This document shows, piece by piece, positions 36,081 through 44,405 of a stretch of 64,000 nucleotides of DNA. This stretch comes from an uncultured Bacteroidales bacterium. GTDB taxonomy: Bacteria > Bacteroidota > Bacteroidia > Bacteroidales > Paludibacteraceae. The translations under genes and the position numbers were made by a program. The notes below the pieces were generated by a model. That model was not told the origin of the DNA and did not search any database. It saw only the letters and a program-made list of their open reading frames with translations. How positions within the stretch are numbered: the first letter of the stretch is position 1; every line of letters starts with the position of its first letter. The stretch lies in assembly GCA_903911085.1 (NCBI GenBank), contig CAIWCC010000111.1, forward strand, positions 1 to 64,000, written 5' to 3'.

Positions 36081-38966
36081 CTACTGAATAAATTTAGCAA
36101 AACAGCTATGACCGTTTTCTGTAATAGATTCAACAATATACATTCCTGCGTTTAATGCGGGTATTTCTATTGTATTTTGACCAAACATCAGGTTAATTTT
36201 CTTTTGCAATATTTGTTCTCCTTTAATTGATACAATTCGCAAAGTTGATTTTACATTTTCAGCACTATTCAAAGATATTCTGAGCGCTTGTTTTCCTTTA
36301 TTTGGCGTTGGAAAAACAGAAATAGTCTGACTTTTTTCAACATCCCCTTTAGGTGTAAAAATTCCCTGTGGAAGATTATATTTCATCAGTATTTTAGACG
36401 TGTGTGGTTCCAAAGTAATTACACCAGAATATATTGTTCCAAAAACATCTTTGTAAGAAACGCTTCCTAAATCAACTTGCTTGGCCACATTGGTAGAATT
36501 AACCTCAAAGCGCATAGCCGTAGAGGGTGATTCCTGCGTAATTGGCACTTTTTGGAGTGAAATATTATCCAGCCAAATCACTTTCCCTTTGTCGTGAAGC
36601 GTAAAGTAAATAGATTGCGAAGTTAAATTCTGACTAAAACAAATCGGCACAACATATTCGGTTCGGGTAGTGCTTACCGTGTACATTTTAGGTGTACTCA
36701 TGGCCGAAGTTGTGTTTATATGCAGCGTTGCAATATTTGAATTTGATTTCATGGAAAATTTCAACAAATAAACATCTCCCTGACTAACAGACCCAATGGA
36801 ATGTATCAGTCTGACACTGGGCAGTTTATTTGCCGTAGTTGACGACAAAGATAGCGTAACACTTCCAGCATCCAAACCTGTAGAAGTCCAGTAACAAGGA
36901 TTCGTGGCATTTTCAGAATCAAAGGTCCAACCTGTTAAATCGGTATCGAAGGTAGAGTTTGATGCAAAAAGATTGGCTCCGGGAATTCCGTAGGTAAATG
37001 GGACTTCAGCTGTTTTAAACACGGCATTGGGTTCGTATTTACTCCAAGCCACCGGACCATAAACCATTTTACGCGTTTTGGTAAAACCACTGTCGTTCAA
37101 CGCAGTAATCATGGTATCCAATGCAAAAGGTTGCCAGTAATAGTTACTATCCAACTTGCTGAAATACTGAGGGAAATTTTTTATTGAATAGTCGGAACTC
37201 ATTGGCAAATGGCGGTAATACTTCGACGAAAACACAATATTTTGCGTATTCCTGTGACCATGATTGGTATAAGGTGGAACTGTATCTACACTTCTACCAA
37301 CATTATAACCGGTATAAGGGTTATAATCAGCACTATTACTCACATTGAACAAGGTGTTTTTGGTTACCGTATGAAAAGCTCCTGCATCATAACCACCTAT
37401 GCCGGCAATACCAGGATGCAGATTTTCAAAAGCGTCACTATTATAAATGGTGTTTTCGATAGCCGTGTGGTGATGCGTATTATTGTTAAACAATATCCCG
37501 TTGGTATTGTATAAAATATTTCTTCGAATGATATTATTCTGTGTCAAATTATCGCAATAAATACCCGGCTGACGATTAAATCCATCACCAGAATTGGTGC
37601 CGGTGCGATACCCAATTCCATCGTGCAAATAGTTGTATTCTATAATGTTATTTCCATACACATTGCCCATGCCCGAAACAGCCGACCAGGTTCCAAAGCT
37701 ATAAATAGCAGCACCGTCAAACTGACGCATGTTAAAATTACTGATTTCATTATGGTTAATTTTATTGCCATATCCTTCGTAACGAATTCCAATATACGAG
37801 CAACTATCAATTCTATTGTACGAAATATTGGCATTGGAACAATAAATTGAAATGGCATTGTTGCCACCAGAACTACCATCATTTCCCAAACCCGGAACTA
37901 ATGCATTTCTTTTTATCAAGTTATTCGTAAAAATCATGTTATAGCTCATTGCTGTTGAGGCTATTGACACATTGAATATATCATAGAATGAGCATTTGTC
38001 AACTGTAATATTTGAACTTGTAATGCAACGAACTCCATTGAGTGAATTTCGGAATTCACAATTTGAAATCAGAATATTACTCCCCGAATTTATGGGAATT
38101 GCGGTACTGTCAGCATGTTGAAAAACCAGATTTTTAAGTACAATACTTGCCATTGTGCTGGCAAAATTCACAGAATGATCCGTTCCGCTCACTTGCACCT
38201 TTACCAGCGAAGGGTTGGTAGAACTGTACAAATAAATCTTTTTGGTTGTTCTATTAAAAAACCATTCACCTTGACGAGTTAGCGTTGCTAAATGATTTTG
38301 AATAAAATAGCCATATCCATCATAAAGTGCATAATTAGCATTACGAGCAAAAACAATAGTATCCTTCACGTGGCGGGAAACAGGCAAAACATTTATACCA
38401 TAAGGCGTTGCGTAAACTACACAAGTAGCTCCCGTCCAATCGCGGGTAGTAACATTCAGCGCCGCATCCCTAAATTTATTTGAGTTCCAGCATTGGTCGT
38501 GATACAAAAACCCATCGTTGGCAGCTGTAACATCCGGATAGCGACCTATTTGCTGTATTTTTCCATTAATGGTCAAATACCTGAAATCGGTTAATGCGCC
38601 AGTATAGTTTGCTTCCCAAATAAGCGGATTAGCGGCAGTGGCAGTCCAACCTGTAACAGTTACTGCTGTGTTGATAATCGGTTTTGCACCTGTACCATAA
38701 CTGGCATATACAATTGGCTTTGAGGCGATTCCAATCTTGGCAATATTGAGCATTTCTGTAAATACATCACCACATTTAAACAAAATAGAGTCGCCAATAG
38801 TAATGGTGGCAGACATGCTATTTACCTTTGTAATGCTTTTCCATGGTGTGGAGGTTGTAAGTCCATCGTTAGTATCAGCGCCCAAAGTAGAAGACACATA
38901 ATAGTTTTTGGAATTTGCCTGTAAAGCTAAGAAAGCGACCAATAAGGTAAATAAAAGTTTTTTCAT
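36081..38966 (-). CDS. Right-handed beta-helix protein with T9SS tail (paralog 2)
   Basis: A 961-residue protein; start MKKLLFTLLVAFLALQANS at 38966 is preferred over 39020 because it begins the signal peptide. It follows the protein at 30702 over its full length: NYYVSSTLGADTNDGLTTS, the same HVKDT and GYFIQNHLATLTRQGEWFFN strands, the same Asn-rich helix turns, the CBM-like domain, and a T9SS tail (FPTPNKGKQALRISL, AGMYIVES, CFAKFIQ). It is therefore a duplicate that has diverged, mostly in the last 120 residues. Probably a polysaccharide lyase or binding protein acting on the same glycan. Confidence 0.82.
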   Translation of the reverse strand: MKKLLFTLLVAFLALQANSKNYYVSSTLGADTNDGLTTSTPWKSITKVNSMSATITIGDSILFKCGDVFTEMLNIAKIGIASKPIVYASYGTGAKPIINTAVTVTGWTATAANPLIWEANYTGALTDFRYLTINGKIQQIGRYPDVTAANDGFLYHDQCWNSNKFRDAALNVTTRDWTGATCVVYATPYGINVLPVSRHVKDTIVFARNANYALYDGYGYFIQNHLATLTRQGEWFFNRTTKKIYLYSSTNPSLVKVQVSGTDHSVNFASTMASIVLKNLVFQHADSTAIPINSGSNILISNCEFRNSLNGVRCITSSNITVDKCSFYDIFNVSIASTAMSYNMIFTNNLIKRNALVPGLGNDGSSGGNNAISIYCSNANISYNRIDSCSYIGIRYEGYGNKINHNEISNFNMRQFDGAAIYSFGTWSAVSGMGNVYGNNIIEYNYLHDGIGYRTGTNSGDGFNRQPGIYCDNLTQNNIIRRNILYNTNGILFNNNTHHHTAIENTIYNSDAFENLHPGIAGIGGYDAGAFHTVTKNTLFNVSNSADYNPYTGYNVGRSVDTVPPYTNHGHRNTQNIVFSSKYYRHLPMSSDYSIKNFPQYFSKLDSNYYWQPFALDTMITALNDSGFTKTRKMVYGPVAWSKYEPNAVFKTAEVPFTYGIPGANLFASNSTFDTDLTGWTFDSENATNPCYWTSTGLDAGSVTLSLSSTTANKLPSVRLIHSIGSVSQGDVYLLKFSMKSNSNIATLHINTTSAMSTPKMYTVSTTRTEYVVPICFSQNLTSQSIYFTLHDKGKVIWLDNISLQKVPITQESPSTAMRFEVNSTNVAKQVDLGSVSYKDVFGTIYSGVITLEPHTSKILMKYNLPQGIFTPKGDVEKSQTISVFPTPNKGKQALRISLNSAENVKSTLRIVSIKGEQILQKKINLMFGQNTIEIPALNAGMYIVESITENGHSCFAKFIQ

Positions 38967-39378
38967 TTTGTGATATTTTTTTGAATAAATATATAGGATA
39001 GGGTCTGCTGTGAAACTCAATCAGTATAATTTAATGAATTTATCAGAATACAAATAAAATTCCGATACTTTATTGTTAGCACACTGCCAATCAATAGACC
39101 ACAGCTTTAGCTGTGGGTCAATGTTGAATATGTCTTCGGCTTTAGCCCAAAAAATGTGTTTTATAGTTTTGGCTAAAGCCCGATGTTTTCCATTCCTTTG
39201 AATGGCCTAAAGGCCAATCCTATTGAGCCAAGTTTGTTATGCATGGATTTTGATGTAATTTCTCAATTACCCTGCACTTAACTTCTCAATATATTACAAA
39301 TTAATCTGTTATACTCTTAAATGAATGTTTTTTATCAGACCCTAAGACAATTATAAATCACGCAATTATTGTTTATTC
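38967..39378. other. Gap with palindromic repeats
   Basis: No gene. It contains the palindrome CCACAGCTTTAGCTGTGG (39099-39116), copy 2 of the dispersed repeat also at 17135 (39138-39180, GGCTTTAGCC to GGCTAAAGCC), and GGCCTAAAGGCC (39204-39215). These look like REP-like elements between genes. Confidence 0.6.
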
Positions 39379-41958
39379 TCACAACTCAAAAACAACTTTT
39401 CCATCGCGAACCAGTTTCACTTTGGTGCGGCCGTTTTCGCCTTTCGAGAAAAAGAATTCATCCTTTTGGTTGCTCCACTCTACACGTAGACGGGTGCGAT
39501 TTTCGCTCCAAGTGGTTTCGGGCATTTCGTCGCCTTGCAGGTACGGAACGAGCAGCACTTTGAAGTTGGGATCGGCCGAGCGCGACGGAATAACCAAGCG
39601 TTTGCCAATGTCCATGGTGCGCAGGTAAAACTGGTGCATATCTTCGGTTTTCAGCTTTTCGATGACTTCCAAGCGGGGGTTGGGTTCCAAGTTTGGACGC
39701 GGTGCCGGAGTGCGTTCCAACACACGAACGAGCAGTTGAGGATTGCCCTTTTTAGGCGTAAAACGTCCGGCATCGCATTTTTCACCATTTGCATTATCCA
39801 CTTCCTTCATGTTGCGCTCCATGCGTTTGTCGCCCAACACAATGTCGTATTCGCCCGAAACGCCTTTTCCCGAAAAACTATTGAAGCCGATATTGAGCGC
39901 GGCAGCTCCCTGAGTAACTTCCACCAATTGCTTGATAGCCACCACTTCCACATCAAGTGGCATGGGCATATTCCATTCGTAAAGTCGCTCCTGATTATCT
40001 TTTTTCAAATCGTCCACAATCAGCATATAGTTGTGCGCTCCTTTCACCAAACCGGCAGTGCGAAAAGCGTGTTCCACCTTATAGTTGGGCAAACGCATGG
40101 GCCAGGTATCTTCTTTCCAAATCAGTGGATTGGTAGCCATGTTTCCACCAAAATAGTCGGCCACTTTGCGCAGCGGATCGCGTTCGGGTTTTACGCCGGG
40201 GTAATATTGCATGAGTTTTTTGGCCGATTCGCCGTACACGCCATTTTGCCATTTGTCGGCCACCGTTTTGCCACACATAATGTCGGCCACAGGCGATTTG
40301 AGCCACATCCAATCGAATGCATATTTATAGTCGATAACGCCGAAAGTGGCTTCCGATTTGTCCACATAATCAAGCCATTGCACTGGTACAGCAAAATAAC
40401 CCTGCCCGCGACCGTCGATGGTAATGGCCGAGTGATATTTGGTTTCGGTACTTCGCCAGCCATCCACCACCCACGGGCGACCGTTGGCAAAAAGCATAAA
40501 GTTGCCTCTATCGGAATGGTCGTGCGACTGATAGAGCATGTCCTGACGGCCATCGAACTGAAACATAACTCCATCTTTACTCCACTTGTCGCGGGCAATA
40601 AAAGTACCACGTTCGGGCGAGAAAAAAGTAGTTGGCAATTTCACAGGTGGAATGCCATTGTATTCAGCAGCTGTTTTTGCGGGGTCATTCACCACCAAAA
40701 AGGCACTGACATCGGGCACTTCGTCTATTTTACGAGGCAAGGTATTTGCCAGTAAATAATCAAGGCGGGTATCGTTGGGGAAATAAAATTTCATGTACAT
40801 GAGCATTGTCCAATTGAGGCGGGTATTGCTGCCCGTGTCGCCGTGTGAACTCCACAGCGCATCGGGATTGGGTGCAAGCGCGTATATCAACCAATCGGGA
40901 ATAGCCCGAAAATGAGGATTAGCAAACAGGTTGACTTTGCTGCGACGCGAAACAGCCGTCATGTATTGCATCACATCGTAAAACGGACCAAAAGTATAAG
41001 TCATTCCTTCGGGACTCATGCCCTCCTGCGTGAAAGTGTACGACAAATAATCATGCGCCACTTCTACACCACGGTCATAGATGCGCTTGTCGTAGCCTTG
41101 TTGACCTTCGGCAGCCAAAACCGTCAATGAATAAGAAACGGACATAGCAATATGATTCCAACGGCGCCAATGGGTGGGCAACTGCATGCCGTCGCCGTAT
41201 TTGCCTTTGGTTTCGCGCACCATAAAGTCGATAAATATTTTTTTGTCGGCCTCCGACATGCCAGCAGCCGTAAAGTCGAAAAGTTTCGACAAACGGGCAC
41301 CGCCATACACCGATTCTTTGACCATGGCTTCGAGTCCCGGTACCTGAGGTGTAGCATCAATGTGGTGCATCAGCGCTTTAAGCAGGCCAGCCGAAACAGT
41401 TGCGGTCTCTTTCAACAAGGTTTTATCGTTAAATAATTGTGCCAAAAGCCCTTGCACAGAGAGGATATTGGTCATATTGCGCAAATTTGCTTCAGTTTCG
41501 GATTCCACCGATTTGCTGTCCAACAGCTTAGCATAAAGTTTTCCGGAAATTCCTTTTCCAGCACGCATCTCGGCAATTTGAGCATTAGCCGCTTTGAGCA
41601 TTTGTTTGCCTGTTTCGGTAGTTTCAAGGCGGATTTTAATTGTTTGAAATTCTGAGGGCGAAGTGAGCAAACGAGGATAAATGCCTGCTTTGGGGGTTTT
41701 GCCTACTTTGGAATAGTCGAAGCCGGCCGTGGCAGTATTCTGAATTGGGGCATAAGGATTTTTCCACTTAATAGTGCCATTCAGCACCTCATCGGCGGTG
41801 TAAGTGCGAGAAGGTTTTTCAGCCATGCGCAAGTCATTGTGCTGCAAGGTATCGTTGGCCCATTGCTTCGGAAATTGATAATTTCCTGATTGTTGCGCAA
41901 AAATTACATTTGTAGTGCTAAAAAAGAATAAAGCCGCAAAATAACTTTTTGTTTTCAT
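39379..41958 (-). CDS. Heparinase II/III-family protein 1
   Basis: An 859-residue secreted protein (signal peptide ends FAQQ). Residues about 80-440 are an (alpha/alpha) toroid with HWRRWNHIAMSVSYSLTVLA, EGMSPEGMTYTFGPFYDVM and SSHGDTGSNTRLNW. Residues about 450-700 are the heparinase II/III beta domain with the motif H479-D-H481-S-D483 in YQSHDHSDRGNFMLF, typical of the family. It should cleave uronic-acid-containing polysaccharide by beta-elimination. The coding strand is richer in G and C than the flanking accessory DNA. A promoter with a -7 box lies at 42039. The second family member of the window is at 45835, on the other side of the island. Confidence 0.88.
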   Translation of the reverse strand: MKTKSYFAALFFFSTTNVIFAQQSGNYQFPKQWANDTLQHNDLRMAEKPSRTYTADEVLNGTIKWKNPYAPIQNTATAGFDYSKVGKTPKAGIYPRLLTSPSEFQTIKIRLETTETGKQMLKAANAQIAEMRAGKGISGKLYAKLLDSKSVESETEANLRNMTNILSVQGLLAQLFNDKTLLKETATVSAGLLKALMHHIDATPQVPGLEAMVKESVYGGARLSKLFDFTAAGMSEADKKIFIDFMVRETKGKYGDGMQLPTHWRRWNHIAMSVSYSLTVLAAEGQQGYDKRIYDRGVEVAHDYLSYTFTQEGMSPEGMTYTFGPFYDVMQYMTAVSRRSKVNLFANPHFRAIPDWLIYALAPNPDALWSSHGDTGSNTRLNWTMLMYMKFYFPNDTRLDYLLANTLPRKIDEVPDVSAFLVVNDPAKTAAEYNGIPPVKLPTTFFSPERGTFIARDKWSKDGVMFQFDGRQDMLYQSHDHSDRGNFMLFANGRPWVVDGWRSTETKYHSAITIDGRGQGYFAVPVQWLDYVDKSEATFGVIDYKYAFDWMWLKSPVADIMCGKTVADKWQNGVYGESAKKLMQYYPGVKPERDPLRKVADYFGGNMATNPLIWKEDTWPMRLPNYKVEHAFRTAGLVKGAHNYMLIVDDLKKDNQERLYEWNMPMPLDVEVVAIKQLVEVTQGAAALNIGFNSFSGKGVSGEYDIVLGDKRMERNMKEVDNANGEKCDAGRFTPKKGNPQLLVRVLERTPAPRPNLEPNPRLEVIEKLKTEDMHQFYLRTMDIGKRLVIPSRSADPNFKVLLVPYLQGDEMPETTWSENRTRLRVEWSNQKDEFFFSKGENGRTKVKLVRDGKVVFEL

Positions 41959-42038
41959 TTACTGTGATTTGAAATAATAGATTTTTAAAGGTTGACCGAT
42001 GATTATCCATTTCAAATAAAACAGAGCAATCAAGGGTA

Positions 42039-42046
42039 CAAAAATA
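42039..42046 (-). promoter_or_regulatory. Promoter of heparinase gene 1
   Basis: On the minus strand the sequence TATTTTTG matches TAnnTTTG, 81 bases before the start codon. The extended CTATTTTTGTAC also occurs at the promoter of the gene at 60022. Confidence 0.55.
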
Positions 42047-42051
42047 GTAAA

Positions 42052-42087
42052 TGCCTGCAACATTAATTCGTCTGAATGTTGCAGGCA
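42052..42087. terminator. Hairpin at the island's left edge
   Basis: A perfect 13-base stem (TGCCTGCAACATT and its complement) with a 10-base loop. It overlaps the position expected for the -33 region of the promoter at 42039, so it might also be regulatory. Confidence 0.5.
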
Positions 42088-42345
42088 CTTATCTGAATGT
42101 GTCAAAACAGCAAGTTTTCTCCATTAAAAGCCTTCAAACGCCAACTTTGTGCTCAAGAATCTATTAATAAACATCATGTATAAAATAAAGCACTCAATTA
42201 TAGTGGTTCAATCATTTTTACAGAATTGATATATAAAAAGTAGAATTGAACAAAAAGCAAAGACAAAGGATTTAACCAAATAAAGAGTCTTTTGAATAAT
42301 TTGAAAATAAGTTAGTAAAATAGTGTTTAAGTAAAAAATAGTGTA
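42088..42345. other. AT-rich gap, no gene
   Basis: No gene is supported. It precedes the plus-strand promoter at 42346; a 60-codon frame on the minus strand nearby has no supporting features. Confidence 0.4.
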
Positions 42346-42353
42346 TATCTTTG
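42346..42353 (+). promoter_or_regulatory. Plus-strand promoter -7 box
   Basis: TATCTTTG matches TAnnTTTG. The next plus-strand gene starts at 42646, about 290 bases downstream, so this would give a long leader; the cassette boundary at 42545 lies in between. Confidence 0.4.
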
Positions 42354-42544
42354 ACGGTTAAATTGATTAAATAACAAAAAACTACAGTATAGAATATTAA
42401 CAAGTTGGGTATGCTTAGTATTACAAACATTACACAAACTTATTGTGCTGAATATCTGCAATATAAATAAATTACCATGTATAGATAAATGCGATATATG
42501 TACAGTCAACTGGGTATAGCCAACTTTTACTAAGTATATTTATG

Positions 42545-42554
42545 TGTTAGCGGC
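42545..42554. repeat. Left boundary of the unknown two-gene segment
   Basis: TGTTAGCGGC is the exact reverse complement of GCCGCTAACA at 43537-43546. The arrangement parallels the bracket around higBA. The core GTTAGCG does not fit the strict integron consensus GTTRRRY. Confidence 0.5.
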
Positions 42555-42645
42555 AAGCCATAAAAAAGAAGCGAGAACGTAATTATTCGTCTAGTATTAA
42601 ACAACAGAAAAAGGCAAAACAAAAACAAAATAAAACATAAATAAT

Positions 42646-42849
42646 ATGATTGACAATCTACACTATAATAAGGTCGCAACTATTCTGTTAAAACAAACAG
42701 AACCAATATCAATTGACAAATTGTCATTAATATCAGGTCTGACAATTAAAGAGTTGAAAGAAGTTCTCAGTTACTTCAACTCGTGCGACTTTCTATCTTT
42801 CAAAGACAACTATAACAAGATTCTACTAAACAAAAAAGCACGAGGATGA
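42646..42849 (+). CDS. Small unknown protein, winged-helix-like
   Basis: 67 residues. The pattern PISIDKLSLISGLTIKELKEVLSYF reads as a compact helix-turn-helix with a following wing-like segment (CDFLSFKDNYNKILLN), as in small winged-helix proteins. The stop overlaps the next start by 4 bases (ATGA), so the two genes are translationally coupled. I do not recognise the family. It sits in the cassette-like segment with the membrane protein that follows. Confidence 0.6.
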   Translation: MIDNLHYNKVATILLKQTEPISIDKLSLISGLTIKELKEVLSYFNSCDFLSFKDNYNKILLNKKARG

Positions 42850-43472
42850 TAAAATTTCTAATTGACAATTTACATATAATCTGTTCTGTCTTAATAGCAT
42901 TTTTGTTTAGCATATCTCAAGTATTGTTTGGCAAATATAAATTAAACCATAATTTACTCATAAAGAGAAACAAATACCTAGTATTCTATGGACTTTATTT
43001 TTCGGTAATTTGCCTGATAACAAATATTTTAATATTTTACAATGAATTGAAGATAAACTCATTTTCTGTATTAGAAAACAAATGGGCAACCTCGATAATT
43101 GTTGGATTGCTAATTCAAGCAATCGCAAAAATGAATTTTTATTCTTTTAAAGCAAATGGCAAAGAAATATCAATTGGACCAAAATTATTAAATGATGTTT
43201 TTGAGGATTTTTTTGAAAAGAAAATTTCTGACGTAATTGACGAGGAAATTTTGAATGAAATTAAAACCATGGAAAAAAGATTAAAAAAACACACTCTTGC
43301 TCAAATTGATATATTAATTAAAAACTGTTTACCTAGTAGCTTGAGTGCGATTAAAAGAGTTAGTCACATGAAAGAAATAACTAATTTCGACACAAAATTC
43401 GATAAATTGAGGTATTTGGCAGTAAAATTTGGCATTGAAAGAATGAGACAGATTTATATCCAGATTGAGTAA
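42846..43472 (+). CDS. Unknown membrane protein with cytoplasmic tail
   Basis: 208 residues. Three hydrophobic segments lie at about 7-27 (IICSVLIAFLFSISQVLFG), 43-62 (LVFYGLYFSVICLITNILIF) and 81-100 (ATSIIVGLLIQAIAKM). The C-terminal 100 residues are charged and helical. No family is recognised. The four-base overlap with the small DNA-binding-like protein suggests a two-part system, for instance membrane effector plus regulator, but this is inference. Base composition is much more AT-rich than in the PUL genes, which fits recent arrival. Confidence 0.6.
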   Translation: MIKFLIDNLHIICSVLIAFLFSISQVLFGKYKLNHNLLIKRNKYLVFYGLYFSVICLITNILIFYNELKINSFSVLENKWATSIIVGLLIQAIAKMNFYSFKANGKEISIGPKLLNDVFEDFFEKKISDVIDEEILNEIKTMEKRLKKHTLAQIDILIKNCLPSSLSAIKRVSHMKEITNFDTKFDKLRYLAVKFGIERMRQIYIQIE

Positions 43473-43536
43473 CTATTTCGACAAGACAACAAATAGGATA
43501 ACGACAAATTTTTGACTCAACAAAAGAAATGGCCTA

Positions 43537-43546
43537 GCCGCTAACA
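43537..43546. repeat. Right boundary of the unknown two-gene segment
   Basis: GCCGCTAACA, exact inverse of 42545-42554, 64 bases after the stop of the membrane protein and directly before strongly structured DNA. Confidence 0.5.
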
Positions 43547-43550
43547 TCAT

Positions 43551-43701
43551 AGGACTTAAACGCAACACTCCGAACGCAAAACACCCCGTCAAGCACTGCT
43601 CTTGGCGGTGTGTTGCGATTTAACTGCGCTGATTTTGCTACGCTCAGCCAATTCTCAAGCAAGCTTGAATTGGCTTTCACTTAAACGCAAAATTAAGTCC
43701 T
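43551..43701. repeat. Nested hairpin region
   Basis: An outer pair AGGACTTAA (43551) / TTAAGTCCT (43693) encloses CGCAACAC (43561) / GTGTTGCG (43610) and AGCCAATTC (43646) / GAATTGGCT (43667). The layout, a large foldable stretch after a gene inside a bracketed segment, resembles integron-type recombination sites or a structured RNA. No gene is present. Confidence 0.6.
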
Positions 43702-43831
43702 TCTTGAACGGAAGCTTCGGTACGTGATGCGGGTGCTGACTGCACTCTTTATGGCGATTGAATGCCTTTAAGGCCGAACTTGGGTTGGGCAGGGCTGCCT
43801 AAGTTCGCCGTAGCGTAATTCGGTCGTCTTT

Positions 43832-43882
43832 TTGTTCGGCGAAGCGTCTTTTCGCTTCGTCGGGTGGGAAGCAAAGCTCCTG
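43832..43882. repeat. Second copy of the accessory boundary motif
   Basis: TTGTTCGGCGAAGCGTCTTT and GTCGGGTGGGAAGCAA match 471-540, with 19 to 20 bases fewer between the two blocks. The stretch also folds as GAAGCG/CGCTTC. Confidence 0.6.
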
Positions 43883-43982
43883 CTCCGAAAAGTGAATTTC
43901 AACGATAAATTCTTACTGCCTTTGGTAGAAAAATAGTAAAATTATTAAAAGAGGGATTGAAAAACGCAAATGAGAAAATAAA

Positions 43983-44092
43983 TAACTAAGCAGTAACTAA
44001 GCAGTAACTAAGCAACGCTGAGTAATAATATGCAAGCAGCTAAACAAATAGTCAATCAATGACTAAGCAGTGACTAAGCAGTGACTAAGCAA
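43983..44092 (+). repeat. Two triplets of 11-bp direct repeats
   Basis: Three tandem copies of TAACTAAGCAG at 43983-44015 (last copy ends in A) and three tandem copies of TGACTAAGCAG at 44060-44092 (last ends in A), differing at one position between sets. The 11-bp period places copies on the same face of the helix. Could be protein-binding iterons, or simple tandem duplication. Confidence 0.8.
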
Positions 44093-44207
44093 AAAGAAAT
44101 AGAAAAAACAATGACAAAAGTTAAGGGATTGATATTAAAAGCGGATTGATTTGAGGGTTCAAACAATGAGTCGTTATAGAAAGTAATATCCCTGCTAGCG
44201 CAACCTG

Positions 44208-44234
44208 TGAACCATACTATAAAACTATGGTTCA
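44208..44234. terminator. Hairpin downstream of the ATPase gene
   Basis: TGAACCATA and TATGGTTCA with a 9-base loop. On the minus strand it lies about 170 bases after the ATPase stop. A weak terminator candidate. Confidence 0.4.
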
Positions 44235-44405
44235 GTTATGTCAAGGGTCACAGACACGAACAAGCTGGTGAATGAATTATTGCATGTCAAGTTTTTTGTA
44301 CAGAAAAATTTACATATATCAAAATATAATTTTCTTTGCGCTATGAACGAAATCTTCTGTACGTGGGGCAAGCACTTATCCGAATAAGTCAGAAGTGTAT
44401 GATTA

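Noticed and set aside
39535-40755. 406-codon open frame on the plus strand
   Set aside because: It lies antisense within heparinase gene 1, has no recognisable domain, and is explained by the GC-richer codon pattern of the real gene.
42545-43882. Complete integron attC site
   Set aside because: Left core GTTAGCG does not fit GTTRRRY, and the bracket-to-motif distance of about 300 bases exceeds usual attC length.
43983-44092. Replication origin iterons
   Set aside because: No replication initiator gene or DnaA boxes nearby; repeats alone do not support an origin.
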